Below are positions 7,759-16,343 of a stretch of DNA of 64,000 bases, one piece after another. The notes below the pieces were generated by a model. That model made no database searches. It saw only the letters and a list, made by a program, of their open reading frames with translations, and had not been told where the DNA came from. Position 1 is the first letter of the stretch. The number at the start of each line of letters is the position of its first letter. The translations under genes were made by a program, and so were the position numbers. This stretch comes from Parvibaculum lavamentivorans DS-1 (GTDB lineage Bacteria > Pseudomonadota > Alphaproteobacteria > Parvibaculales > Parvibaculaceae): NCBI RefSeq assembly GCF_000017565.1, contig NC_009719.1:186001-250000 (forward strand), in the 5' to 3' direction.

Positions 7759-9579
7759 TTATTGCCCGGTCTGCGCCATCGCAGCGAGGAGAAGGCGTTT
7801 GTAAAGCCGTTCCTTGAAGCTGGTAGGCGTGGCGAGTTTCATGCGCTCGAGCAGGGCTGTTTCCTCCGCCTGTTCGGGGCCGCCGGCGAGGGCGAGCCGG
7901 GCGAGGTCGCTGCGGGACGCACCGCGCAGTTTCGCGAGGGCTGGCATAAGCCTTTGTTCTTCTTCGGTAAAATCGCTGCCGAAGGGGAAGAGCGGCAATT
8001 GTCCTTGTGCCCTTGCATCGCCAAGGGCGGCGTCGATCCGCTGCGGCAGGTTAGTCGTGTGGGAAGCCGGAATTTGGTAGTTTTCCGCGATTTTTCCCGC
8101 TTTTTTGGCTTGGGCGAGCAATTCCGGCTGGAAGCGGGAGTCGGCGATCGACAGCATTTCCGCGACGACTTCGCCATCCGTTTTCCCGCGGAGATCCGCC
8201 ACGCCGTATTCCGTCACGATAACGTCACGCAAGTGTCGAGGAATCGTCATGTGTCCATAGGACCAGACGATGTTGGACGCCGTTTTGCCGTCCTTGTTGC
8301 GGGTGGCGCGCACCGCAATGACCGACCGGGCATCCTCGAGCGCGAAAGCCTGAGCGACGAAGTTGTACTGGCCGCCGACGCCGCTGACCACGCGACCGTC
8401 TTCGAGCCCGTCAGAGACGACGGCGCCAGTCAGCGTTGCCATCATCGCCGTGTTGACGAAACGGGCTTTCTGCCGCGCCGCGCGCTTTCGCTCTTCATCG
8501 CCGTGGAGATCGTTGACATAGGCCACCGGGACCATCGCAATCTTGTCCCGCATCTCCTGGGGCATGGCGCGGAGCTTCTCGTAGAAGGCGCGCGAGCCGA
8601 GGAAGAAGCCGGCGTGGATAAGTTTTCCGCCGGCTTCGCGCTTCAGCACGCCCGCTTCCATCAGGTCGATGAAGCTTTCGACCAGCATCTCGCTCGCACC
8701 ATAAAGACCGGCTTCGAAAGGCCCGCGCTCCGTCCCGCTCACGCGCAACTGATCGGCGATGGCGGAGAAGGCGGCATTGTTCGAATGACGCAGGACGAGC
8801 GCCTTGCCGATCGCATCGCCGATGGAGCCGATACCGATCTGCAATGTGCCGCCATCCGGGATCAGCCCGGCTATGTGAAGACCAATGGCGTAATCGGCGG
8901 ACGACACAGGTTCCCGAGGGGGCGCGAAGAGCGGATATTGCAACGAAGGACTGTCGAGCAGGAAGTCGAACTCGCCTGCCTCCACTTCCGCTTCGCCACC
9001 CATATAGGGCAGGTCGAAATTGGTCTCGCCCGCCACGATGAAATTCGCCCGACCCTCGCGCCGCGCGGCCAGAAGATCGAGCGAGATGTCCGGATTGCAA
9101 CTCAGGCTGAAGCGGTCTCGCGCTTGCGACGGCGCAACGAGCTGCGCGACCACGTTGACGCCCGTTTCAAGTATGTAGCGAAGCGCATGCGTGTAATTCG
9201 CTGAAATGTAATTCTGCTGCTGCCGTGGCGAATTGAGCCAGCGCCCGGCGAGCATGAAAAACTCGTTCACCTGAATATTCGGCGGCAAGGTGCCTTTGTG
9301 AAGAGCCTTGGCATAGGTGAGGCCTGGGTAGCCGCCGAAGAGGCGTTCAAGAACCGGCCCCATGAAGCGCCGTTCCAGATCGCTCGACGGCTGCGGCACT
9401 TCCAGCGTGAGAGCGGTGAAGATACGCAGTGAAATCGAGGGGTCGGCAATCGCGCGCTCGACAAGCGCATTGGCGAGGTGAACAGGCTTTCCAAGTCCGA
9501 GCGGCAAGGCGAGCACAACTTTCTTGCCCGTCCGTTCAAGGATCGCGTCCGCCAATGATGTGGCGTCTTCAAATTTCAT
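7759..9579 (-). CDS. Acetyl-CoA hydrolase/CoA-transferase family protein
   Basis: About 606 residues spanning the two CoA-transferase-type domains of the acetyl-CoA hydrolase/4-hydroxybutyrate CoA-transferase family. Landmarks are GTLQIGIGSIGDAIG (domain I/II junction), SGVGGQYNFVAQA and VTEYGVADLRGKTDGE, the last two characteristic of this family's C-terminal domain. The reaction is transfer or hydrolysis of short-chain acyl-CoA through a glutamyl-CoA intermediate. ATG 9579 (MKFEDATSLADAIL) is preferred; an upstream GTG at 9645 would add 22 residues of non-family sequence. No strong ribosome-binding site precedes either. At >600 residues it is longer than the ~430-500 of many members, with the extra length at the C-terminus (~500-606). 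It lies beside a FadE gene in the same orientation. Confidence 0.8.
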   Translation of the reverse strand: MKFEDATSLADAILERTGKKVVLALPLGLGKPVHLANALVERAIADPSISLRIFTALTLEVPQPSSDLERRFMGPVLERLFGGYPGLTYAKALHKGTLPPNIQVNEFFMLAGRWLNSPRQQQNYISANYTHALRYILETGVNVVAQLVAPSQARDRFSLSCNPDISLDLLAARREGRANFIVAGETNFDLPYMGGEAEVEAGEFDFLLDSPSLQYPLFAPPREPVSSADYAIGLHIAGLIPDGGTLQIGIGSIGDAIGKALVLRHSNNAAFSAIADQLRVSGTERGPFEAGLYGASEMLVESFIDLMEAGVLKREAGGKLIHAGFFLGSRAFYEKLRAMPQEMRDKIAMVPVAYVNDLHGDEERKRAARQKARFVNTAMMATLTGAVVSDGLEDGRVVSGVGGQYNFVAQAFALEDARSVIAVRATRNKDGKTASNIVWSYGHMTIPRHLRDVIVTEYGVADLRGKTDGEVVAEMLSIADSRFQPELLAQAKKAGKIAENYQIPASHTTNLPQRIDAALGDARAQGQLPLFPFGSDFTEEEQRLMPALAKLRGASRSDLARLALAGGPEQAEETALLERMKLATPTSFKERLYKRLLLAAMAQTGQ

Positions 9580-9675
9580 GTGTGAGGAAGCCACCAAACG
9601 CCACCGGATTTCAAAAGAGGAGTGCGAGGATAGCGTATCCCTCACCCCGGCGCAGCACTCTCCATGCGGATGGTT

Positions 9676-11946
9676 CTATCCTTGGGCACGCCGCGTCAAC
9701 GGCTCGTCTGCATCCTCGTCCTTTACGGCCGTGCCGTGCAGGGCGAGCTCTTCCGGAGCGAAATCATCGACCGCGATCACTTCAGCCACGACAGCCTGCA
9801 ATTCCGCAATCATGGCTGCGTCCTCGGCCGTTATCCGGCCGCCTGCGAGCGCCGTTTCCGGATCGTCCGTCCCGCCTTCCCGCATCTTCTCGCGCGCCTT
9901 CTCGGTGAGGACCGAAAGGCTGAATGCCTTCTCGAGCTTTGCCACGGGATCGCCGCTCCGTCCGAGATGCAGGCCCGAGGTGAGCCTGTCGCGCGTGGCC
10001 GAAGGCGCAAGCAGAAGTTCGGCACAACGCATCGCAAGCTTGTCCTTCGGTCCGCGCCTGCGGGGGCCGAGCGGTTGCACGATGAGCTTGGCGATGACAG
10101 CCACGAAACGGTTCGGCAGGTTCGCGAAGATCTCCGCGAAACGGGAATCGATGGCCGCGAAACTCTCCTCCATGCAATAGGCAACGAGGGGAAGGTCGTC
10201 CACCTGCCGGCCGTCATCCTCCCAACGCTTGAGCACGGCGGACATCAGGTAAAGCTCGGACAGTATATCGCCGAGCCGAGCCGACAGCATTTCCTTGCGC
10301 TTCAGCCCGCCGCCCAGCGTCAGAAGCGCCAGATCGGCGACAAGCGCGAAGCCGGCGGCATGACGCGAAAGCTGGCGATAATAAGGGCGCACTTTTCCCG
10401 CGCGGGGTGCGGGCGATAAAAGCCCCCCTGTCCAGTTGCGAAGCAAGGCACGGCCCATTGTCTTCATGCTGTGGCCGACATGGCGCCAGAAGGCCTCGTC
10501 GAAACGGCCGAGTGCTTCGTCCCGATCCTCGATGCCGAGGGCTTCCATCTCCTTCAGCAGATGGGGATGGCTGCGAATGGCGCCCTGGCCGAAGACAATG
10601 AGATTGCGCGTCAGGATATTCGCGCCTTCGACGGTGATGCCGACCGGCACTGCGCGATAGAGATTACCCATATAGTTCGACGGACCGTCGATCACGGCCT
10701 TGCCGGCATGAATATCCATCGCGTCGTTCACCGCAACGCGCATCCGGTTCGTTGCCTGCATCTTCATGATCGCCGAAATGACCGCCAGCTTGCGGCCTTC
10801 GTCCAATCCAGCGCAGGTGAGCCTGCGGCCTGCATCGAGCAGATAGGCCGTGCCCGCGATATGGCCGAGCCGCGCCTGCACGCCTTCGAACTTGCCGATG
10901 GGAAGATTGAACTGCTCCCGTACCCGCGCATAGGCGCCGGTGGTGCGGGCGGAGAATGCGGCGGCCGCCGCCGAGAGCGACGGCAAGGAAATCCCTCGCC
11001 CCGCCGCCAGCGCGGACATCAGCATTTTCCAGCCCTGGCCGACCTGCTCGGCGCCGCCGATCACATGATCGAGCGGAATGAAGACGTCCTTGCCTTCCGT
11101 GGGGCCGTTCTGAAACATCTGGAAGGAGGGGAGATGCCGCCGTCCGGTGGTAACGCCTTCGAGACCGGCTGGGACAAGCGCGACGGTAATGCCGCGTTCT
11201 TCCTCTTCGCCGAGAAGGTGATCCGGATCGCGCAGTTTGAACGCAAGACCGAGAACGGTCGCGACGGGCGCGAGCGTAATATAACGCTTGTGCCAGTTGA
11301 GCCTTATGCCGAGCACTTCCTCGCCGTTGAAAACACCCCGGCAGACCACGCCGCTATCCACCATCGAGGCGGCATCGGATCCCGCATCGGGGCTCGTGAG
11401 GCCGAAGCAGGGTATCTCTTCGCCTCGTGCGAGGCGGGGCAGCCAGTACTCGCGCTGCGCCTCCGTGCCGAACTGCATCAGAAGTTCGCCGGGCCCAAGG
11501 GAATTCGGCACCATGACAGTAACGGCGCCGGCCGCTGAGCGGCTCGACAGTTTGCGGATGACTTCGGAATGCGCGAAGGCCGAAAACTCAAGCCCGCCAT
11601 ACTGCTTCGGAATGATCATGCCGAAGAAACGGTTGGCCTTGATGAACTCCCAGGCCTCCGGGGACAGGTCGCCGTCTTCCCAGGTGATCTTCCAGTCGTC
11701 GAGCATATCGCACAGCTCTTCGACGGGCCCATCCATGAAAGCCTGTTCTTCTTGAGAGAGCAGTGGCTTCGGCGTATCCAGCAGCTTCTGCCAATCGGGA
11801 TTTCCGGTGAAAAGATCGGCCTCCCACCAGATATCGCCCGCTTCAAGCGCCTCGCGCTCGGTGTCGGACATGCTGGGCAGCACGCCCTTCGCCCAGCCGA
11901 AAATGGGCCGCGTCAGATAGTCCCGCCTTGCTGCTTTCCAGTCCAT
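9676..11946 (-). CDS. fadE: Large acyl-CoA dehydrogenase, FadE type
   Basis: A 756-residue protein, matching the long FadE class (E. coli FadE ~815) rather than the ~380-residue short dehydrogenases. It carries N-terminal helical sequence (LLSQEEQAFMDGPVEELC), the FAD-domain motif CFGLTSPDAGSDAA (~200), a beta domain and the C-terminal dehydrogenase helices (VEGANILTRNLIVFGQGA), followed by a DUF1974-like C-terminal extension. FadE catalyses the first, FAD-dependent step of fatty acid beta-oxidation. It is upstream of the acetyl-CoA hydrolase-like gene on the same strand (96-base gap) and may be cotranscribed. Acyl-chain preference cannot be read from sequence. Confidence 0.9.
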   Translation of the reverse strand: MDWKAARRDYLTRPIFGWAKGVLPSMSDTEREALEAGDIWWEADLFTGNPDWQKLLDTPKPLLSQEEQAFMDGPVEELCDMLDDWKITWEDGDLSPEAWEFIKANRFFGMIIPKQYGGLEFSAFAHSEVIRKLSSRSAAGAVTVMVPNSLGPGELLMQFGTEAQREYWLPRLARGEEIPCFGLTSPDAGSDAASMVDSGVVCRGVFNGEEVLGIRLNWHKRYITLAPVATVLGLAFKLRDPDHLLGEEEERGITVALVPAGLEGVTTGRRHLPSFQMFQNGPTEGKDVFIPLDHVIGGAEQVGQGWKMLMSALAAGRGISLPSLSAAAAAFSARTTGAYARVREQFNLPIGKFEGVQARLGHIAGTAYLLDAGRRLTCAGLDEGRKLAVISAIMKMQATNRMRVAVNDAMDIHAGKAVIDGPSNYMGNLYRAVPVGITVEGANILTRNLIVFGQGAIRSHPHLLKEMEALGIEDRDEALGRFDEAFWRHVGHSMKTMGRALLRNWTGGLLSPAPRAGKVRPYYRQLSRHAAGFALVADLALLTLGGGLKRKEMLSARLGDILSELYLMSAVLKRWEDDGRQVDDLPLVAYCMEESFAAIDSRFAEIFANLPNRFVAVIAKLIVQPLGPRRRGPKDKLAMRCAELLLAPSATRDRLTSGLHLGRSGDPVAKLEKAFSLSVLTEKAREKMREGGTDDPETALAGGRITAEDAAMIAELQAVVAEVIAVDDFAPEELALHGTAVKDEDADEPLTRRAQG

Positions 11947-11991
11947 GAAAGTGATCTTGGTCGCGGAAAAGGAAAATCAAGGCGGGTGGAT

Positions 11992-14900
11992 TTATTCCGC
12001 GCCCTCCATGGGCCGTGGGCGGAGCCCACCCCTGTCGACATGGTCCATCTCGGTTTCCAGCCGCCGCTTCGTATCGCCCGGCGAGCCTGTGCGCTGGGCA
12101 AGGGCCTGATAGGCGACGGGTACCACGAAGAGCGTGAAGGCGGTCGTCGCAATGATGCCGGAGAATATGACCACGCCGATCGCCGCCCTTGTTTCGGCGC
12201 CGGGGCCGAAAGAGAGAATGAGCGGAATGGCGCCCGCCGCGGTGGTGATCGCGGTCATGAGGATGGGCCGCAGGCGGATGCCCGCCGCCCCGACCAGGGC
12301 TTCCCGGAAGTCCTGCCCCTCGTCGCGAAGCTGGTTTGCGAATTCGACGATCAGAATGCCGTTCTTGGCCGCGAGGCCGACCAGCATGATGAGGCCGATC
12401 TGGGTGTAGAGATTGAGCGTTCCGCCGGTAAGCCAGATGCCGAGCAGTCCGCCCGTGATCGCGAGCGGCACCGTGGAGATGATGACGACGGGATGCACAA
12501 AGCTTTCAAACTGCGCCGCGAGCACAAGGAAGACCACGACGATGCCCAGGATGAAAATGAAACCGAGCGCACTGCCGGAATCCACGAAGTCCAGGGACTG
12601 ACCCTTGTAGTCGATGGTGACGCCGGGTGGCAGCTCTTCCTGAACCAGCCCTTCCAGATAGTCGAGAGCCTGGCCAAGCGTAAGACCGTCTTCAAGATCC
12701 GCTTCGATGGTGATGGAGCGCACCCGGTTATACCTGTTCAGGCTCGCCGGGCCTGCCATCTCGCTGATGGTGACGAGATTGGCGAGGGGGACGAGGTCGC
12801 CGGAGCGTTCCGAACGGACGAAGATGTTGCTCATGTCGCTCGGCGTACGCTGAGCCGAACGCTCGCCTTCAAGAATGACATCATATTCCTCGCCATCCTC
12901 GATATAGGTGGTGACGAGCCGCGAGCCGAAAATCGTTTCGAGCGTGCGTCCGACATTTTCAACCGTCACGCCGAGATCGCCCGCGCTGTTCCGGTCGATC
13001 TCCACGCGCAGCTGCGGCTTCGTCTCCTTGTAGTCGTGATCGATATTGATCAGGCCCGGATTGTCCTCGTCTATGGCGGAGAGCAGGATGTCGCGCCATT
13101 CGCGAAGCTCCTCATAGGTGCCGCCGCCGATCACGAACTGCACCGGCTTGGAGGTGCCGCCGCCAAAGCCGGCGCGCATCACGGGCGATACGGTGACGCC
13201 CGGCAGATCGCCGGTGCGCGCGCGAATATCGTTCATGATATCCCAGGCCGAGCGGCGCACCGACCAGTCCTCGAGCACGATCACGGCTATGCCGTCATTG
13301 AAGGATGCGGTGTTGCCGAAGGAGCGCGGCGCGCGAACGAGAAGCCGGCTGATCTCTCCGTCCTCGACCAGCGGCATCAGCCGCTTTTCGATTTCGGTCA
13401 TATAGGCTTCGGTATAGGCGTAGGAAGACCCTTCCGGCGCATTCACCATCACGAAGAATGTGCCCCGGTCTTCGCGCGGCGCGTATTCGGAGGGAATGAT
13501 GCTGAAGAGACCGTAAGCAAGAAGCAGCATTCCGGCAAAGGCGGCGAAGACGGGAAGAGGGCGCATGAGCGACCGCTCAAGCGCGCGTGCATATAGCGCC
13601 TTTGTCCGCTCGAACGCATTGTCCACAACGATAGTGAATTTCGTGTGATTGCTCGTCGGCTTCAGGATTTTCGATGCGAGCATGGGCGAAAGACTGAGCG
13701 CGACAAGGCTCGAAAAGCCGACGGCAGCGGCCATCGTGATCGCGAATTCGGAGAACAGCCGGCCGACCTCGCCTTCGATGAAGGTCAGCGGCACGAATAC
13801 CGCCATGAGTGCGATCGTGGTTGCGATGACGGCAAACCCGACCTGCCGTGCGCCGCGATAGGCGGCGACGAGCGGCGTCGCGCCTTCTTCCATGCGCCGG
13901 TAGATATTCTCCAGCACGACAATCGTGTCATCGACGACAAGGCCGATGGCAAGCACCAGCGCCAGCAGGGTCAGGAGATTGATCGAGAATCCGAAAATAT
14001 AGAGCACAAGGAAGGTAGCGACGACGGAGACGGGGACGGTGACGGCGGGCACCAGGGTCGCCCGCGCGCTGCCGAGAAAGACGAAAATCGTCAGGACGAC
14101 GAGAACGATCGCGATGCCGAGCGTCTTGTAGACTTCCGAAATAGCCCCTTCGATGAAGACGCTGCTGTCGAAGCTTTGCTTGAACTCGAGCCCTTCGGGG
14201 AGCGTCGGTGCAAGCCTTTCGGCTTCGGCCTTGGCGCCGTCTGTGACGGTAAGCGTGTTGGCGGTGGATTGCTTGATGATGCCGAGGCCGATCATCGGCA
14301 CTTCATTGCCGCGGAAAAACGTACGCTCTTCCGCCGCCGCGCGCTCGATCCGCGCCACATCGCCGAGGCGGACCAGATAGCCATCCGAGCCCTGCGCCAG
14401 CACAATCTCGCTGAAATCCTGCGGCGTCCGGTAGGACCGCTCGACACGCGCCGTGAACTGCCGCTGCGTGGACTCGATATTGCCGGCGGGGAGCTCGACA
14501 TTTTCCGCCCTGAGCGCCTGCTCGACATCGCCGACGGTGAGTTCGCGTGCCGCGAGCGCCGTCCGGTCGAGCCATATCCGCATGGCATAGCTGCGCGCGC
14601 CGCTGAGCCGGACCCGCGCAACGCCGTCCAGTGTCGAGAAGCGGTCGACAAGGTGGCGCTCGGCGTAGTCCGTCAGTTCCAGCACATTCATCCGGTCGCT
14701 CACGACGTTGAGCCACATGATGACGTCGTCGCTCGAATCCACTTTCTGGATGTCGGGCGGGTCGGCTTCGGTCGGCAGGTCGTCGAGGATGCCGGAGACG
14801 CGGTCGCGAATATCGTTTGCCGCCGCGTCGACATCCCGGCCGGGATTGAACTCGATGGTAATGCGCGAGCGGCCGTCCTGGCTCGACGACTGGATGAAGG

Positions 14901-15132
14901 CAATGCCTTCGATGCCGGCGATGCGCTCTTCGATGCGTTCCGTGATGCGCGTTTCGACCACGGCAGCCGCGGCGCCGCGGTAATCTGTCGTGATGGAAAC
15001 GATCGGCGGATCGATGTCGGGATATTCGCGAAGCGGCAGCCTGTCGAAGGCGACGAGACCGAAAGCGACCAGCAGAAGACTGATGACGGCGGCGAAGACG
15101 GGCCGGGTGACGGAGACGTCGGAGAGCTTCAT
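11992..15132 (-). CDS. RND multidrug efflux pump subunit, HAE1 type
   Basis: 1046 residues, the AcrB/MexB/MdtB size and layout. TM4 carries the canonical proton-relay pair in IGLVVDDTIVVLEN (D401-D402) and TM10 carries GLAAKNGILIVE (K933). Two periplasmic porter/docking regions lie between the helix bundles. It should be a proton-driven hydrophobic and amphiphilic drug exporter working as a trimer in the inner membrane. It follows its adaptor gene by 15 bases. There is no outer-membrane channel gene here, so it presumably recruits a TolC-type partner encoded elsewhere. It differs clearly from the padR-linked pump 6 kb away, which lacks these residues. Confidence 0.93.
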   Translation of the reverse strand: MKLSDVSVTRPVFAAVISLLLVAFGLVAFDRLPLREYPDIDPPIVSITTDYRGAAAAVVETRITERIEERIAGIEGIAFIQSSSQDGRSRITIEFNPGRDVDAAANDIRDRVSGILDDLPTEADPPDIQKVDSSDDVIMWLNVVSDRMNVLELTDYAERHLVDRFSTLDGVARVRLSGARSYAMRIWLDRTALAARELTVGDVEQALRAENVELPAGNIESTQRQFTARVERSYRTPQDFSEIVLAQGSDGYLVRLGDVARIERAAAEERTFFRGNEVPMIGLGIIKQSTANTLTVTDGAKAEAERLAPTLPEGLEFKQSFDSSVFIEGAISEVYKTLGIAIVLVVLTIFVFLGSARATLVPAVTVPVSVVATFLVLYIFGFSINLLTLLALVLAIGLVVDDTIVVLENIYRRMEEGATPLVAAYRGARQVGFAVIATTIALMAVFVPLTFIEGEVGRLFSEFAITMAAAVGFSSLVALSLSPMLASKILKPTSNHTKFTIVVDNAFERTKALYARALERSLMRPLPVFAAFAGMLLLAYGLFSIIPSEYAPREDRGTFFVMVNAPEGSSYAYTEAYMTEIEKRLMPLVEDGEISRLLVRAPRSFGNTASFNDGIAVIVLEDWSVRRSAWDIMNDIRARTGDLPGVTVSPVMRAGFGGGTSKPVQFVIGGGTYEELREWRDILLSAIDEDNPGLINIDHDYKETKPQLRVEIDRNSAGDLGVTVENVGRTLETIFGSRLVTTYIEDGEEYDVILEGERSAQRTPSDMSNIFVRSERSGDLVPLANLVTISEMAGPASLNRYNRVRSITIEADLEDGLTLGQALDYLEGLVQEELPPGVTIDYKGQSLDFVDSGSALGFIFILGIVVVFLVLAAQFESFVHPVVIISTVPLAITGGLLGIWLTGGTLNLYTQIGLIMLVGLAAKNGILIVEFANQLRDEGQDFREALVGAAGIRLRPILMTAITTAAGAIPLILSFGPGAETRAAIGVVIFSGIIATTAFTLFVVPVAYQALAQRTGSPGDTKRRLETEMDHVDRGGLRPRPMEGAE

Positions 15133-15147
15133 GGCTGGTCCTCTCCG

Positions 15148-16209
15148 CTATCTGACTGTCGTGGTTTCGTCATGCACGCGGCCAAGCGCGCGCTCGCGCG
15201 CTTCTTCCCGGATGACGTTGACCTTTTGTCCGTCGCGCAGCCGCATCGTGCCATGCGTGACGACGCGCTCTCCAGCGGCGAGGCCGCTCAGGATTTCGAC
15301 TTCGCCGGGCCGCCGCGCGCCTGTGCGGACTTCGCGCCGCGCAGCCACATCGCCCGCGACCACGAACACGAAATTCTGCGTGCCCGACGGCACGAGGGCT
15401 TCCTCGGGAATGACCACCGCCTCGCGCGGGTTCTTCATGAGTTCGACAACCATGAGGAGGCCGGGCTTCAGCACCTGATCCTTGTTGTCGACCAATGCGC
15501 GCGCCGTGATCGAGCGGGAAACGCGATCCACCTGCGTCGATACGCTGCGCACCTCGCCGCGAAAAATCCTGTCGGGTAGCGCGGATGTGGTGGCGGCGAT
15601 TTCGAGGCCGGGGCGAATGGTGGAGAGATAGGCGGCGGGAACGGTGAAATCGAGCTTGATCGGATCGAGATCGTCCAGCGTCGTGATGGTGGTGCCGGGC
15701 GTGACCAGAGTGCCGACGCTGATGTTACGCAAGCCGACAACGCCTTCAAAGGGAGCATGGATTTCGCGGTCGGCGAGACGCGAGGCGGCGGCGTCGCGAT
15801 TTGCTTCCGCTTCGCGGAGCGCGGCCTGCCGCTCTTCAAGCTGCGCCGTCGCCGTGTATTGACGGCTTTCGAGCTGGCGCGCCCTGTTATAGGCGGTGCG
15901 CCGCTCCGCCAGCACGGCCTCGGCGGCGGCGAGAGCGGCGCGCTGTTCGTCGCGCTGCAAGGCGACCAGAAGCTGACCTTCCTCCACCTGCTGACCATCG
16001 TCGAAATGAATTTCGGCGATCTTGTCGGAAATATTGGCGGTGATGGTGACGCTTTCATTGGCGAAGGTGGTGCCGAGCGCTTCCACGCGGTCTACGAAGC
16101 GATCGGCGATGGCGGCGGCGATGACGACGTTCTGCGGCGGTGCCTCCTCTGCGAAGGCCGAAGCGGAGAGGACGGCGCTTGCGATGAAAACGAGGAAGAG
16201 ACGGCGCAT
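15148..16209 (-). CDS. RND efflux periplasmic adaptor (membrane fusion protein)
   Basis: 353 residues with a cleavable signal peptide (MRRLFLVFIASAVLSASAFA). The mature protein has the barrel-sandwich halves (SVTITANISDKIAEIHFDDG near 52 and APFEGVVGLRNISVGTLVTPG near 155), a helical hairpin between them (~80-140), and beta-barrel and membrane-proximal regions at the C-terminus. It pairs with the canonical RND pump directly downstream. The upstream region on this strand contains TGAC/GTCA dyads (16271-16290) that might bind a regulator; no regulator gene is adjacent. Confidence 0.9.
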   Translation of the reverse strand: MRRLFLVFIASAVLSASAFAEEAPPQNVVIAAAIADRFVDRVEALGTTFANESVTITANISDKIAEIHFDDGQQVEEGQLLVALQRDEQRAALAAAEAVLAERRTAYNRARQLESRQYTATAQLEERQAALREAEANRDAAASRLADREIHAPFEGVVGLRNISVGTLVTPGTTITTLDDLDPIKLDFTVPAAYLSTIRPGLEIAATTSALPDRIFRGEVRSVSTQVDRVSRSITARALVDNKDQVLKPGLLMVVELMKNPREAVVIPEEALVPSGTQNFVFVVAGDVAARREVRTGARRPGEVEILSGLAAGERVVTHGTMRLRDGQKVNVIREEARERALGRVHDETTTVR

Positions 16210-16270
16210 TGAGGCTCCGGCATGGAAGGGTTCAAACGGAAGACAGTAATGCCATCTTCAGGCGGATTTA

Positions 16271-16290
16271 TGACGATATGTCAGTTTGAC
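16271..16290. promoter_or_regulatory. Alternating TGAC/GTCA dyads upstream of the second RND operon
   Basis: TGAC-GATAT-GTCA (16271-16283) shares its right arm with GTCA-GTT-TGAC (16280-16290). The cluster lies ~60-80 bases upstream of the adaptor start at 16209. Such overlapping dyads can be repressor sites, but arms of four bases are weak evidence. Confidence 0.25.
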
Positions 16291-16343
16291 CGCTCGCCGG
16301 TTGTTTTCCAAGCAAGACCGGACCGTGCGAGCGGCGTGATGCC

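Noticed and set aside
7762-9204. Long open frame (480 codons) on the plus strand opposite the acetyl-CoA hydrolase-like gene
   Set aside because: Antisense shadow in high-GC DNA; composition is rich in R, H and A with no family pattern, whereas the minus-strand protein matches a known family.
9580-9645. Upstream GTG start extending the acetyl-CoA hydrolase-like protein by 22 residues
   Set aside because: The added residues are serine-rich and not family-like; ATG 9579 begins the family N-terminus.
11569-15579. Two very long plus-strand frames (675 and 644 codons) opposite the FadE and second RND genes
   Set aside because: They mirror the codon structure of the minus-strand genes and show no recognisable domain; the RND and FadE assignments are unambiguous.
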